A DNA stretch of 64,000 bases from Mucilaginibacter cryoferens (GCF_014205845.1 NZ_JACHCR010000007.1:186001-250000); one strand, 5' to 3'; shown: positions 44,473 to 53,149, counted from the first letter of the stretch. Made by a program: numbers and translations. Notes: a model not told the origin generated them from the letters alone.

Positions 44473-45927
44473 CTATAGAAATGATTTGGATACCTTTAAT
44501 ATAACACCGAAAGAATTGTATAACAGCCCACCCCGATCGTAACCAACATCGTAACCAACGGTGTAGCCATGCTTTAAGCTCCTAAGTCCTTCCAAATAGG
44601 CCGAAAACTGATTTACTTCGCTGAACGCTCCCGGATTAGAGGGATTTCTAATCCCTCCCACACCAATATATTTGCTTGATCCGGTATCATAAGTTCCATA
44701 ATTCATAGAGTAAGAAAATTTAGCGGTGTAGAGCCATTTAAAGGCATAAAATTGGGTAGCTGCATGAAATACTTTTACCCTATTGTTTATAAAAAACTGA
44801 TCCTGTGCCCTACCCAAATTACTTCTGGCATCCAACGCTGTGGTTATAAACGGATTACCTAAAGCCTCATTTTTATATGACCAGCCTTCTACATATTCGT
44901 AATTGTTGTAATAGTCTTCAGCACCCGATTGGGTAGATTTTGATGATAAAGTACCAGCTTGATTAACAGTATAAAATAACTCAAGTATAACTTTTTTCCA
45001 TTGAAAATCCCCTGTACCAGGTTGATTATTAACCAAGCTGATACCATTTAAACCGTCTTTTATATTCGCCAGTTTACTTAGTGCGCCTTTATCGTAAAGA
45101 CTTTGCCGATAAACAGATAGAGTGAGCCCATCAAATCTATATTCTGCACCAACATCAACCGAACCTAAATGATTCCCAACTTTTGATCCCTGGTAGAGCC
45201 TACCCGTAAGTACGTACCAATATGTTTCTGACCCGGATAAATTAAATTTCGGAAAAATAAGCTTTTCATCGCCCCACAAAGCCTGGTGATTATATCCGGC
45301 CTCAAACTTAAACCGCCATGAGGGCATTCCCACCTTTAAATACAGACTATTTGATAAAAAGTAATTGGTATAATTACCTGTTCGCTTTCCGGAACGTACT
45401 ATTACATTGCCCATATAACCATTTACATAAGCACCCTTTACGGCAAATAGCTTTCCCAAAACAGGAATACTATAATAATTAGGGATGCTTAAACTAATTT
45501 GCGGAATGCCAAGCGCGTTGCCCGATATGGGGAAAGAACCAGTTGACAGGGTAGAATCTGTTAATCCTATAATATCTTTTGAGCGCCCGGCCTTTAATTC
45601 AAAAATACCGGCTTTACCTTTTACAAAACCCTCAATCAAATCAAACTGAGATCTATTGCCAACGTTCACTCGCCCTTCAAACGAAGCGGCCCAATCAAAT
45701 ACCCTCCGGGTGGTATCATAATCTTTTCTAACACGACCAATAAAACTACCCGAGCCGCCAGGCAATGGAACGCTCCCATATTGATTTGATCGGAGCCAAA
45801 AAGGCACTACGCCATTGGTGGTTTCAATTCCTTGAACTTCCAAGCTTGCATGAATATCGCTTACCTGAGCACTGGCAGCCAAATGCATCAGCAGCCAAAA
45901 TGTTGTTAAACTTAATATTTTTTTCAT
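44473..45927 (-). CDS. Capsule-assembly Wzi-family protein
   Basis: A 484-residue outer-membrane beta-barrel with signal peptide (MKKILSLTTFWLLMHLAASAQ). The family holds capsule polysaccharide at the cell surface. Family signs are FWLRSNQYGSVP near residue 43, the many strands with aromatic ends, and GDEKLIFPKFNLSG. It stands apart from any capsule operon, so its sugar partner is not shown here. Confidence 0.82.
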   Translation of the reverse strand: MKKILSLTTFWLLMHLAASAQVSDIHASLEVQGIETTNGVVPFWLRSNQYGSVPLPGGSGSFIGRVRKDYDTTRRVFDWAASFEGRVNVGNRSQFDLIEGFVKGKAGIFELKAGRSKDIIGLTDSTLSTGSFPISGNALGIPQISLSIPNYYSIPVLGKLFAVKGAYVNGYMGNVIVRSGKRTGNYTNYFLSNSLYLKVGMPSWRFKFEAGYNHQALWGDEKLIFPKFNLSGSETYWYVLTGRLYQGSKVGNHLGSVDVGAEYRFDGLTLSVYRQSLYDKGALSKLANIKDGLNGISLVNNQPGTGDFQWKKVILELFYTVNQAGTLSSKSTQSGAEDYYNNYEYVEGWSYKNEALGNPFITTALDARSNLGRAQDQFFINNRVKVFHAATQFYAFKWLYTAKFSYSMNYGTYDTGSSKYIGVGGIRNPSNPGAFSEVNQFSAYLEGLRSLKHGYTVGYDVGYDRGGLLYNSFGVILKVSKSFL

Positions 45928-46190
45928 CCAGCGTTGTTTTATTACAAACTACCAATTAAAAATAGACAATTATCATTTTTTTAATCACAACGCAAAAAAC
46001 GTTACAATGTTGGTACCTTTTTCTCACATTTCTTCACACTTTTCACAAGATACTGAACACTAACCGATAAACTTTATTTTTAAATATTAAAAAAACATTA
46101 ACCTATACGAAATAAATAGAAATAACCCCTCTTTTTAAATTTTATAAAATCCGGGGGTACCTGATTAAATTATTATTATACGCCAGGGTA
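45928..46190. other. AT-rich intergenic region between Wzi-like gene and rpsF
   Basis: This 263-base stretch (part of a 337-base gap) has no ORF and no strong hairpin. It probably carries the Wzi-gene promoter on the minus strand, but no clean -7 box was found near that start. The right part of the gap holds the rpsF promoter and leader. Confidence 0.4.
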
Positions 46191-46219
46191 TTGATTTTCA
46201 AATATTATCACTACATTTG
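46191..46219 (+). promoter_or_regulatory. Promoter of rpsF-rpsR-rplI
   Basis: TTG at 46191-46193 and TACATTTG at 46212-46219 are separated by 18 bases, close to the Bacteroidota consensus. Transcription would begin near 46225, with a leader of about 40 bases. Confidence 0.6.
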
Positions 46220-46222
46220 CAG

Positions 46223-46238
46223 CCCCGTATTAGCGGGT
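46223..46238 (+). promoter_or_regulatory. Possible S6:S18-binding leader hairpin
   Basis: A short CCCG/CGGG stem with a six-base loop (46224-46237) opens the predicted leader. Autoregulation of rpsF operons by an S6:S18 complex binding a leader hairpin with CCG is known in many bacteria. This hairpin is small, so the call is tentative. Confidence 0.3.
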
Positions 46239-46264
46239 AATTAATTAAAAATCAAAGTATAATA

Positions 46265-46627
46265 ATGCAACAGTACGAAATCGTGATCGTTCTAACCCCG
46301 TTGTTATCAGAAGAAACAGCTAAAGAAGGCATTGCCAAATTTAGCAAGATCTTAACTGATGGCGGAGCCGAAATTGTCCAGGAGGATAATTGGGGTTTGA
46401 GAAAATTAGCGTACCCTATTCAAAAAAAGACTACAGGGTACTATCACTTAACTGAATTTAAGGCTCCGGGTGATTTAATTAACAAATTGGAGATTGAATT
46501 AAGACGCGATGAGCGTGTTTTGCGTTTCCTTACTATTGCTTTGGATAAACATGCCATTGCTTACAACGACAAAAAACGCAGCGGTGCCTTTAACAAGAAA
46601 CCTAAAGCAGAGGAGGCTTCACACTAA
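46265..46627 (+). CDS. rpsF: 30S ribosomal protein S6
   Basis: A 120-residue protein of the small-subunit platform. [14 protein letters not shown] starts the ferredoxin-like fold, then [23 protein letters not shown] and the [17 protein letters not shown] strand. The stop overlaps the rpsR start by one base (TAATG), which couples the two; S6 binds S18. The tail carries extra Lys residues. Confidence 0.96.
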   Translation: MQQYEIVIVLTPLLSEETAKEGIAKFSKILTDGGAEIVQEDNWGLRKLAYPIQKKTTGYYHLTEFKAPGDLINKLEIELRRDERVLRFLTIALDKHAIAYNDKKRSGAFNKKPKAEEASH

Positions 46628-46890
46628 TGGCAAACGAACAAATTAAATACGTTACCGCTCCAAAAGTGGAGGATAACCGTAAAAAATACTGCCGTTTTAA
46701 AAAGAATGGTATTAAGTATATCGACTACAAAGACGCTAACTTTTTATTAAAGTTCATTAACGATCAGGGTAAAGTATTACCACGTCGTTTAACTGGTACT
46801 TCATTAAAATTTCAGCGTAAAGTGGCTCAGGCTGTTAAACGTGCCCGCCACATTGGTTTATTACCTTACGTTACAGATTCATTAAAATAA
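46627..46890 (+). CDS. rpsR: 30S ribosomal protein S18
   Basis: An 87-residue protein with the core [18 protein letters not shown] and [23 protein letters not shown]. Only a single Cys is seen in the N-terminal zinc-site region. It partners S6 in the 30S platform. The gene is followed by rplI after 15 bases. Confidence 0.96.
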   Translation: MANEQIKYVTAPKVEDNRKKYCRFKKNGIKYIDYKDANFLLKFINDQGKVLPRRLTGTSLKFQRKVAQAVKRARHIGLLPYVTDSLK

Positions 46891-46905
46891 TAGGAGATTT
46901 AAGAA

Positions 46906-47349
46906 ATGGAAGTTATTTTAAAACAAGATGTAAAAAACCTGGGTGATAAAGACGATGTAGTAAACGTTAAACCAGGTTATGGTCGTAACTACCTTTTACC
47001 TAAAGGTTTCGCCATATTAGCTACAGTAAGTGCACGCAAAGTTTTGGCTGAAAACTTGAAACAAGCTCAGTTTAAACAAGAAAAAATCCGCAAGGATGCC
47101 GATGCTATAGCTGCCCGTTTAGAAGGTGTTAAACTTAACATTGGCGCTAAAGCCGGTGAAAGCGGAAAAATCTTCGGTGCTATCAACACTATCCAAATTG
47201 CTGATGCATTGAAAAAAGAAGGTTTTGAAGTTGACCGTCGCCGTATCACATTTGATCAGGAGCCTAAGTTTGTTGGTGATTACATCGCAAACGTTAACCT
47301 GCACAAAGAAGTTAAAGTACAGGTTCCTTTCTCAGTAGTAGCTGAGTAA
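46906..47349 (+). CDS. rplI: 50S ribosomal protein L9
   Basis: A 147-residue protein: the N-terminal RNA-binding domain begins MEVILKQDVKNLGDKDDVV with GYGRNYLLPKGFA, then a long connecting helix and a C-terminal domain containing SGKIFGAINT. A clear AGGAG site lies in the 15-base gap to rpsR. The operon is rpsF-rpsR-rplI; the ssb or priB gene often found inside this operon elsewhere is missing. Confidence 0.96.
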   Translation: MEVILKQDVKNLGDKDDVVNVKPGYGRNYLLPKGFAILATVSARKVLAENLKQAQFKQEKIRKDADAIAARLEGVKLNIGAKAGESGKIFGAINTIQIADALKKEGFEVDRRRITFDQEPKFVGDYIANVNLHKEVKVQVPFSVVAE

Positions 47350-47409
47350 TTTATATTTCTGATATCCGGAGTTTCTATTTCGGATTTGAAGAAAAAATTT
47401 AGAATTTAG

Positions 47410-47441
47410 AAGGTGTTTTGCATATGCAGAACACCTTTTTT
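47410..47441 (+). terminator. Terminator of rpsF-rpsR-rplI
   Basis: The stem AAGGTGTT/AACACCTT (47410-47437 including inner pairs) followed by TTTTT. Confidence 0.85.
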
Positions 47442-47466
47442 AGTTTTATAGAAACTCATATACATA

Positions 47467-48231
47467 GTGCAGCGCAATTACAATTCGTCCAAATTATCTA
47501 AATCAAAAACAGGCAGCAAAAGTTCAATATCTAAAAGCAGGTTTAACGGTATTTTTAAACTTGCTTTCAGGGTACTTAAGCTGGCTTTTATTCTTTTTTT
47601 CGGGCTTAGCTTATTTGGGGTATTATTGTTTCGCTTTGTACACCCGCCCTTTACCTGGCTGATGATTGAGCGGGGCTTTCAACAAAAAGCCCGTGGCAAA
47701 GAGTGGAAGATAGACAAGCAATGGAAAAGTTTCGACGACATTTCTGACAACATGAAACGCGCCGCGGTAGCTGCCGAAGACCAGACTTTTTTAGAACACC
47801 ACGGCTTCGATTTTAATGCGATAGAAAAAGCCATCGAAAAAAACCAGCACAGCAAAAAACTCATCGGCGGTAGTACCATATCGCAACAGGTAGCCAAAAA
47901 CGTTTTCTTGTGGGAAGGCCGTTCGCTGTTGCGTAAAGGTATCGAGGCTTATTTTACCGTATTGATAGAAGTTTTTTGGAGTAAAAAGCGCATTATGGAA
48001 ATGTATCTTAACGAGATTGAGATGGGTGATGGTATTTACGGTATTGAAGCCGCATCGCAAGCCTATTTCCATAAACCGGCATCAGATTTAACCAAACACG
48101 AAGCAGCAGCTATAGCGGTGATATTCCCAAGTCCGCTTAAATGGTCGGCAACCAATCCTACGCGTTATTTAAAGCATAGGCAGTATCTGATCATGAAGAA
48201 TATGAAAAGGCTCGGGCCGTTAGATTTTTGA
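47467..48231 (+). CDS. mtgA: Monofunctional peptidoglycan transglycosylase MtgA
   Basis: The 254-residue GT51 enzyme polymerises lipid II. It has a basic N-terminal tail, a membrane segment at about residues 33-55, and the catalytic domain. The motifs are AAEDQTFLEHHGFD (catalytic Glu in EDQ) at about 100-113, IGGSTISQQVAKNVFLW, RKGIEAYFTVLIEVFWSKKRIMEMYLNEIEMG and AAAIAVIFPSP. The only start that includes the tail and membrane segment is a GTG at 47467; there is no ATG before the catalytic region. The stop is directly followed by a GC-rich palindrome. Confidence 0.9.
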   Translation: MQRNYNSSKLSKSKTGSKSSISKSRFNGIFKLAFRVLKLAFILFFGLSLFGVLLFRFVHPPFTWLMIERGFQQKARGKEWKIDKQWKSFDDISDNMKRAAVAAEDQTFLEHHGFDFNAIEKAIEKNQHSKKLIGGSTISQQVAKNVFLWEGRSLLRKGIEAYFTVLIEVFWSKKRIMEMYLNEIEMGDGIYGIEAASQAYFHKPASDLTKHEAAAIAVIFPSPLKWSATNPTRYLKHRQYLIMKNMKRLGPLDF

Positions 48232-48307
48232 GCCCCCTAACCCCCTAAAGGGGGAACAAGAACTAAAATAGAAACCTTTTATTCCCCCTTTAGAGGGCCA
48301 GGGGGCC
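48232..48307. repeat. GC-rich palindrome (CCCCCTAAAGGGGG family), second copy
   Basis: The arms 48232-48257 and 48281-48307 are inverted copies of the 9414-9528 family, around a spacer of about 23 bases. The left arm starts at the mtgA stop codon. The right arm encodes the last residues (PPGPLKGE) of the convergent gene on the minus strand. Confidence 0.82.
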
Positions 48308-48914
48308 TATACTTCCAATGCCTTGATTTACCTTCGCTGATCCATTCGGCAGCCGTGGTCATCCGTTTTATTCGCGTAGCTTCTGTCTTAACTTCCAAAA
48401 TCCATTCTACATATTCTTTTTTATGCGAATAGCTTGACCTATCGAAATTAAGACTGGCGTTGGGATATGTGGTTAAAAACGCAGTGAAATATTCTGGGAT
48501 AACCAACTCCGCTTTAGGTACTGCGGCCTTTTTTACGGCAGTAGATATCTTTTTCCCGTCTTCGTTAAGCACTATTGCCTGCCTGATAAAATCCTGCAAG
48601 ATCTCCTTTGATGGAAGATCATCTATTTTGGTGATGCGACCAAAGCTACCAGCAGATCCGTCTCCAATACTTAACGCATGATAAGGATCATTCAATAATG
48701 TAGCCTTCCAGAAACCGAATGAACAATGTTCTTTAAAAGCCGCCATCTGGCATACCGGACCTTTGTAATCAAAAAACGGGAAGCCCCATTTCACTGTTTC
48801 CATCAATAAAGGAGATGTTTCATGTACAATTTCCCTGATGTATTCCAGAATTGGTTTGGCAAAGTCGGGGGCCTTTTCTATAAAGGTATCAACGCGGGCA
48901 TCGTATTGTTCCAT
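48279..48914 (-). CDS. DUF1801 / YdeI-like protein
   Basis: A 211-residue protein with two parts. The N-terminal DUF1801-like domain has MEQYDARVDTFIEKAPDFAK and KWGFPFFDYKGPVCQMAAFKEH. A C-terminal YdeI/OmpD-type domain (about residues 120-205) contains EWILEVKTEATRIKRMTTAAEWISEGKSRHWKY. Its function is unknown. The final residues after WKYR are encoded by a palindromic repeat arm, so the tail is not native to the family. Confidence 0.83.
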   Translation of the reverse strand: MEQYDARVDTFIEKAPDFAKPILEYIREIVHETSPLLMETVKWGFPFFDYKGPVCQMAAFKEHCSFGFWKATLLNDPYHALSIGDGSAGSFGRITKIDDLPSKEILQDFIRQAIVLNEDGKKISTAVKKAAVPKAELVIPEYFTAFLTTYPNASLNFDRSSYSHKKEYVEWILEVKTEATRIKRMTTAAEWISEGKSRHWKYRPPGPLKGE

Positions 48915-48956
48915 AAAATAAATTTAGCGACAAATATTTCATTTGCCCCTCTGAAG

Positions 48957-49292
48957 CTAAAAATGTTCCCTTATTAATTTTAGCAGAAATTGTTTGTTGA
49001 TAGTACTTTCTTCACTTTTGTCATAGAGCGTAAGCATATTAATCAACACATCTTCGTTGGATTCACTTACGAGATAAGTAATTATCCTATATCCTCCACT
49101 TTTCCCTTTGCCTTTACTTTTTATAGCCAATCTAACTTTGTATAACCCTCCGCCCAAAGCAACACCTTGTTTAGGATCATTAATTAACAGTTCCTGAAAT
49201 ATTTTGAGGTCTTCAAGTAGGGACGAATGTTTCTTTTTTAAGTCTTTTGCCTTCTTAATAAAAACAGGCGTATAAAAAACCTTGTTAGGCAT
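48957..49292 (-). CDS. RelE/ParE-family toxin
   Basis: A 111-residue protein of the RelE/ParE fold: PVFIKKAKDLKKKHSSLLEDL at the start, LGGGLYKVRLAIKSKGKGKSGGYRIITYLV (about residues 46-75) with the basic core of the family, then LTLYDKSEESTI. It is distinct from the YoeB type. It overlaps the antitoxin by one base at 49292, so it is coupled. Whether it cleaves mRNA or poisons gyrase cannot be told from the sequence. Confidence 0.82.
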   Translation of the reverse strand: MPNKVFYTPVFIKKAKDLKKKHSSLLEDLKIFQELLINDPKQGVALGGGLYKVRLAIKSKGKGKSGGYRIITYLVSESNEDVLINMLTLYDKSEESTINKQFLLKLIREHF

Positions 49293-49483
49293 TATATATC
49301 TTTCAGGCTAAGTGACTCTATTTCTCCAGACTGTATTTGCTTGACTTGCTTTAATGCCATAGCTATCTCTTGAGTAAGCTCACTCTCTTTTGGCAACTCA
49401 ATAACCTTTGCCTTAAATTTCTTTAAGATGGTCAACAGAATTTCCGCATCACTGTCTTTTACCTGTACTGTGAAAGTTGTCAT
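49292..49483 (-). CDS. Antitoxin of the RelE/ParE pair
   Basis: The ATG at 49483 gives 63 residues; the two additional residues from a TTG at 49489 are not needed. An N-terminal strand (MTTFTVQVKDSD) and two helices (ILLTILKKFKAK, ELTQEIAMALKQ) are followed by an acidic-ending tail (ESLSLKDI). It lies before the toxin and overlaps it by one base, in the normal order for type II pairs. Confidence 0.75.
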   Translation of the reverse strand: MTTFTVQVKDSDAEILLTILKKFKAKVIELPKESELTQEIAMALKQVKQIQSGEIESLSLKDI

Positions 49484-49486
49484 ATA

Positions 49487-49517
49487 CAAATTTAATGATT
49501 ATCAGGCACTAACCAAA
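49487..49517 (-). promoter_or_regulatory. Promoter of the RelE/ParE toxin-antitoxin pair
   Basis: On the minus strand TTTG (49517-49514), 19 bases, then TAAATTTG (49494-49487) is an exact match to the Bacteroidota promoter. The -7 box ends three bases before the antitoxin ATG, so the transcript should be leaderless. The -33 box lies inside the upstream gene's last codons. Confidence 0.75.
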
Positions 49518-49987
49518 TCTCTGAACAACTGAATGTGCCAGCTATTTTTAAACGGCACTTCCCATTTGGTTTCCAGTTCGGTTAGGTTTTGCACCATGTT
49601 GTTGTAAACAATGGTTTCGGTATTTATTTTGCCTTGCTTCAGCAAATCCTCAAACCCGTGGCGGGGTAATGATAAAATCTCTTCACCATCGCGGTAGGCC
49701 AGATTAAATCTATCAAACAGGTTAATGTTAAAATACTGCTCCAATTGCTGCATAAAATGCACCGATTTATCGATAGAACAACCACTTGCCCCGGCCTGGC
49801 TTTCATCAACAATCAAAATCAAAAACCGATTGTAACGCACCTCGCCTTTGGCCTTTAACTGGTTGTTATGGGCTGTCCAGCCGGTGGTAAATTTATCCAG
49901 CTCAAGCTGTATTTGTTGTACCACTTCATCGGTTAATTTTTTATCGGATTGGTAGATCCAAACTCTTGAGTGTTGAGAAAATTCCAT
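49502..49987 (-). CDS. Conserved Bacteroidota protein of unknown function
   Basis: A 161-residue soluble protein. Segments such as SRVWIYQSDKKLTDEVVQQIQ, FTTGWTAHNNQLKAKGEVR and RFLILIVDESQAGASGCSID are conserved in Bacteroidota proteins often labelled as ABC transporter ATPase. No Walker motif is visible, so that label should not be used. The Cys in SGCSIDKSVHF is conserved-looking. The promoter of the downstream RelE pair overlaps its end. Confidence 0.7.
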   Translation of the reverse strand: MEFSQHSRVWIYQSDKKLTDEVVQQIQLELDKFTTGWTAHNNQLKAKGEVRYNRFLILIVDESQAGASGCSIDKSVHFMQQLEQYFNINLFDRFNLAYRDGEEILSLPRHGFEDLLKQGKINTETIVYNNMVQNLTELETKWEVPFKNSWHIQLFRDLVSA

Positions 49988-50032
49988 TTACAAAAATATC
50001 AATTTATTAACTTCGGGTTACATTTTGTTGTC

Positions 50033-50515
50033 ATGAAAACATCAATCTTGTGCTTAATTAAAAATATTGCTGTTATTACGGCGATATTGGCCTGTAGTGG
50101 CTTCATTTACGGTTTTAAACCGGGTATGGGCGAGCAGGAATGGCTTAGCTGGAGCAATAAATGCCTTGCCGAGTCATTTAATCCTCCACCCGATATTAAG
50201 CTGAAAAAGTGGGAACTTACGCTTACAAACGACTATTTTTTGCGCTTAAGGAAAACTTATCAACATGACAGGCAAGAGTATTTTTCGTTCAATCTGCATC
50301 GCCTGAGTGACATAGAATACCAGGGCAGCGATACCACCGGCACCCTTAAATTAAGCACCTTAACAGACGATATTATTGTGCAAACTTACGAAGACCCCAA
50401 AGGCGATCTGGACTCTATGGCTACCACAATTAATCTTCCGGTAAAGCACATGAGCCCGGCAAGGCTGGATAGTTTAAAAATAGCGTTGAATTATTTTAAG
50501 GCGAAGAATTTATAA
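50033..50515 (+). CDS. Secreted protein of unknown function
   Basis: The ATG at 50033 gives 160 residues with a signal peptide (MKTSILCLIKNIAVITAILACSG) that has a Cys near its end, so a lipoprotein form is possible. The mature part has mixed strands (KKWELTLTNDYFLRL, YFSFNLHRLSDIEY) and no recognised family. The upstream in-frame start at 49970 overlaps the divergent gene and is rejected. It ends six bases inside the convergent iron-sulfur gene. Confidence 0.6.
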   Translation: MKTSILCLIKNIAVITAILACSGFIYGFKPGMGEQEWLSWSNKCLAESFNPPPDIKLKKWELTLTNDYFLRLRKTYQHDRQEYFSFNLHRLSDIEYQGSDTTGTLKLSTLTDDIIVQTYEDPKGDLDSMATTINLPVKHMSPARLDSLKIALNYFKAKNL

Positions 50516-51301
50516 GCCATTTGCCCGTACCGTGATCTCGGCAATATCAAGTACCTGTATCTCGCCCTCTTTATCCTGGTGTTTAACACCGTCGCTAAGC
50601 ATCGTCATACAAAACGGGCAGCCGGAGGCTATGATATCGGCTTTGGCTTCAATTACATCCTGCATCCGCTCCATATTGATCTCTTTTTTACCAGCTTCGG
50701 GCTCTTTAAACATCTGCCCCCCGCCTGCACCACAGCATAACCCGTTGCTTTTGCAGCGTTTCATTTCAACCAGCTCGGTATCCAGTATCTCCAGCGCGGC
50801 ACGCGGAGCTTCGTAAACGTTATTTGCCCTGCCCAGGTAGCATGGATCATGGAAAGTTATCTTTTTGCCCTTAAAGCTTTCGCCGCCTTCGGCTTTTAGT
50901 TTTCCCTCATCAATCAGTTGCTGAATAAGCTGTGTATGATGAATAACCTCATAGCTTCCCCCAAGCCCCGGATACTCGTTTCTGATGGTATTAAAACAAT
51001 GCGGGCAGCCGGTTACTATTTTTTTGATATTGTAGGCATTAAGCACCTCAATATTGGTCATGGCCTGCATCTGGAACAAAAACTCGTTACCTGCCCGCTT
51101 GGCGGGATCGCCGGTGCAACTTTCTTCTGTGCCTAAAACGGCATAGCTTATGCCCACATGATGCAATATTTTACAAATATCGCGGGTTATCTTCTGCGCG
51201 CGTTCGTCAAAGCTACCTGCACAACCAACCCAAAACAATATCTCGGGTTGCTGGCCTTGTGCAGCCATTTCGGCCATGGTGGGTATTTTGAAGCTGGTCA
51301 T
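50510..51301 (-). CDS. HdrB-like CCG-domain iron-sulfur protein
   Basis: The 263-residue protein has two CCG-type domains as in the HdrB subunit of heterodisulfide reductase and in lactate/glycolate oxidase subunits. The Cys clusters are VGCAGSFDERAQK (residues 25-37), TGCPHCFNTIRNEY, HDPCYLGRANNVYE and NGLCCGAGGGQMFKE. These bind noncubane Fe-S centres. It pairs with the membrane iron-sulfur protein at 51786 on the same strand and probably forms one electron-transfer unit with it. Confidence 0.86.
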   Translation of the reverse strand: MTSFKIPTMAEMAAQGQQPEILFWVGCAGSFDERAQKITRDICKILHHVGISYAVLGTEESCTGDPAKRAGNEFLFQMQAMTNIEVLNAYNIKKIVTGCPHCFNTIRNEYPGLGGSYEVIHHTQLIQQLIDEGKLKAEGGESFKGKKITFHDPCYLGRANNVYEAPRAALEILDTELVEMKRCKSNGLCCGAGGGQMFKEPEAGKKEINMERMQDVIEAKADIIASGCPFCMTMLSDGVKHQDKEGEIQVLDIAEITVRANGL

Positions 51302-51311
51302 ATATTTGTTA

Positions 51312-51758
51312 TTATAACTCGTCGGGCAATTCGTTGATATTGGCTATAAAATCATCTACGCCACTGTAATTTTTAAATACCAATGCTGTGTTGTTGGCTT
51401 TTAACTGGTTAAGAATATCAAGGGCTACTTCTAACGCCGGGATTTCTTTTCCCAACATACGGGCATCCCAATTAGCGCCAACTAATACATTCTCATCTGC
51501 CATTTCTACGCACCAGCTTTCTAAAAACTCGGCCAGGAGGATCTCGACCGGCAGGTAGCGATTCCAATCATCGCGGGCGCAGGCCTTAGCCAAGGCCCTA
51601 TCCGACCAAAAAGGGATTACGCTAATTTCTTCATCATCGTTTGAATTGGCATTAGCCCAGCCGGTTTTACTTTTCAGTCCCCATACCGATTTAGATGCGG
51701 CTGCCCGCTCAATAAACAAATTATATTTTAATTGTATAGTGGCAATCTCCTGTAACAT
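51312..51758 (-). CDS. DUF2750-family protein
   Basis: The 148-residue protein fits DUF2750: FIERAAASKSVWGLKSKTGWANANS, SVIPFWSDRALAKACARDDWNRYLPVEI and FLESWCVEMADENVLVGANWD. The function is unknown. It sits between the HdrB-like gene (10 bases) and the HdrC-like gene (27 bases), so the three are co-transcribed. Confidence 0.8.
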   Translation of the reverse strand: MLQEIATIQLKYNLFIERAAASKSVWGLKSKTGWANANSNDDEEISVIPFWSDRALAKACARDDWNRYLPVEILLAEFLESWCVEMADENVLVGANWDARMLGKEIPALEVALDILNQLKANNTALVFKNYSGVDDFIANINELPDEL

Positions 51759-51785
51759 ATTGCTTTATTATTGAAACTTATTAAC

Positions 51786-53087
51786 TCAATTATTTTCTGC
51801 CCAATTTAATCTGTCGGCCTGGCTGTATTTCCATGGGGCACCGTTATTTTCTACATTGCTGAACATGTTGTTGAGACTTGCCGGCGCTTGTGATTCCTCC
51901 ATTACTACATAGCGGCGCATTTCGGTAATTATTTCCAGAGGGTTAATATTTACCGGGCAGGCGTCTGTACATGCATTGCAGGTGGTACAGGCCCAAAGCT
52001 CTTCGCGGCTGATATAATTATCCAATAACGATTTTCCATCGTCATGATCCTTACCATGTTTATCCAGGTTATTACCAACTTCGGTAAGCCTATCGCGCGT
52101 ATCCATCATTATTTTACGTGGCGAGAGTAGCTTGCCCGTAATATTTGCCGGGCAAACCGATGTACATCTGCCACATTCGGTACAGGTGTACGCCTCCATC
52201 AGGTTTTTCCAGGTAAGGTCGGTTACATCTTTTGCACCGAAACGGGCCGGCTCGCCGGTATTTGCAGGCACAAATGCAGGATCGAGCATGGCCTTAACCT
52301 CATTGGTAACCGAAGCCATGTTAGTAAACTTTCCTTTTTCATTCAGATTGGAATAATACACATTGGGGAAAGCCAGCAGGATATGAAAATGCTTGGAATA
52401 AGGCAGGTAATTTAAAAATGCCAGTATACCAATGATGTGAAACCACCAACAGCCTCGCTCCAGTATTACCAATGCTCCGGCACTATCTGGCAACAGCGGC
52501 GCTATCAGCGAACTTACAGGGAAGCTGCCAGCTTTAACGTAATGTTCAAAATGTAATAGTTGTAATTTATAATCGGCCGCGTTCATGGTTAAAAACGCGG
52601 TCATCAGCAATATTTCGATACAGAGGATATAGTTGGCATCAGATTTTGGCCATTTGGTCATCTCGGTGCCGCTAAAACGTTTAAGCCTAACAATGTTACG
52701 CCTGCAAAGGAAAACCACACAGGCTGTAAACACCAAAACAGCCAATACCTCAAATGCGCTTATCAGTAAGCCATACAAGCCACCCAACGGCCGCGAAAAT
52801 ATGCGGTGCGAGCCGAAGATGCCATCAATCATAATCTCCAGCACTTCGAGGTTGATAATAACGAAGCCTACGTAAATAAAAAAATGCATCACAGCGGCAA
52901 CCGGGCGCTTTACCATTTTGGTTTGCCCAAGAGCAACTTTGGCCATTATCTTCCATCGTAAAGCAGGCTGATCGTTGCGATCTACATCTTTACCCAATAA
53001 TATGTTGCGCCTTATTTTACCCGCGTTTTTTGCAAACAGGTAAACGGCAACTCCCAAAATGATGATAAATATAGCCTGTGCAATCAT
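51786..53087 (-). CDS. Membrane-bound 4Fe-4S protein, HdrC-like
   Basis: The 433-residue protein has about five membrane segments in the first 250 residues (at about 2-18, 70-95, 105-130, 150-170 and 218-235). Two 4Fe-4S ferredoxin motifs follow: CTECGRCTSVCP near 298 and CTTCNACTDACP near 364. It resembles the membrane anchor and electron carrier of heterodisulfide reductase-like or lactate dehydrogenase-like complexes. With the HdrB-like gene it could pass electrons to the quinone pool. Confidence 0.86.
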   Translation of the reverse strand: MIAQAIFIIILGVAVYLFAKNAGKIRRNILLGKDVDRNDQPALRWKIMAKVALGQTKMVKRPVAAVMHFFIYVGFVIINLEVLEIMIDGIFGSHRIFSRPLGGLYGLLISAFEVLAVLVFTACVVFLCRRNIVRLKRFSGTEMTKWPKSDANYILCIEILLMTAFLTMNAADYKLQLLHFEHYVKAGSFPVSSLIAPLLPDSAGALVILERGCWWFHIIGILAFLNYLPYSKHFHILLAFPNVYYSNLNEKGKFTNMASVTNEVKAMLDPAFVPANTGEPARFGAKDVTDLTWKNLMEAYTCTECGRCTSVCPANITGKLLSPRKIMMDTRDRLTEVGNNLDKHGKDHDDGKSLLDNYISREELWACTTCNACTDACPVNINPLEIITEMRRYVVMEESQAPASLNNMFSNVENNGAPWKYSQADRLNWAENN

Positions 53088-53149
53088 TATGCGTGCATAG
53101 TATTTTTGTCAAAGTTAACTGAATTGTTGAAACAGCAAAATGTTATTTA

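Noticed and set aside
49502..49987. ABC transporter ATPase label for this protein
   Set aside because: No Walker A, Walker B or signature motif is visible in its 161 residues.
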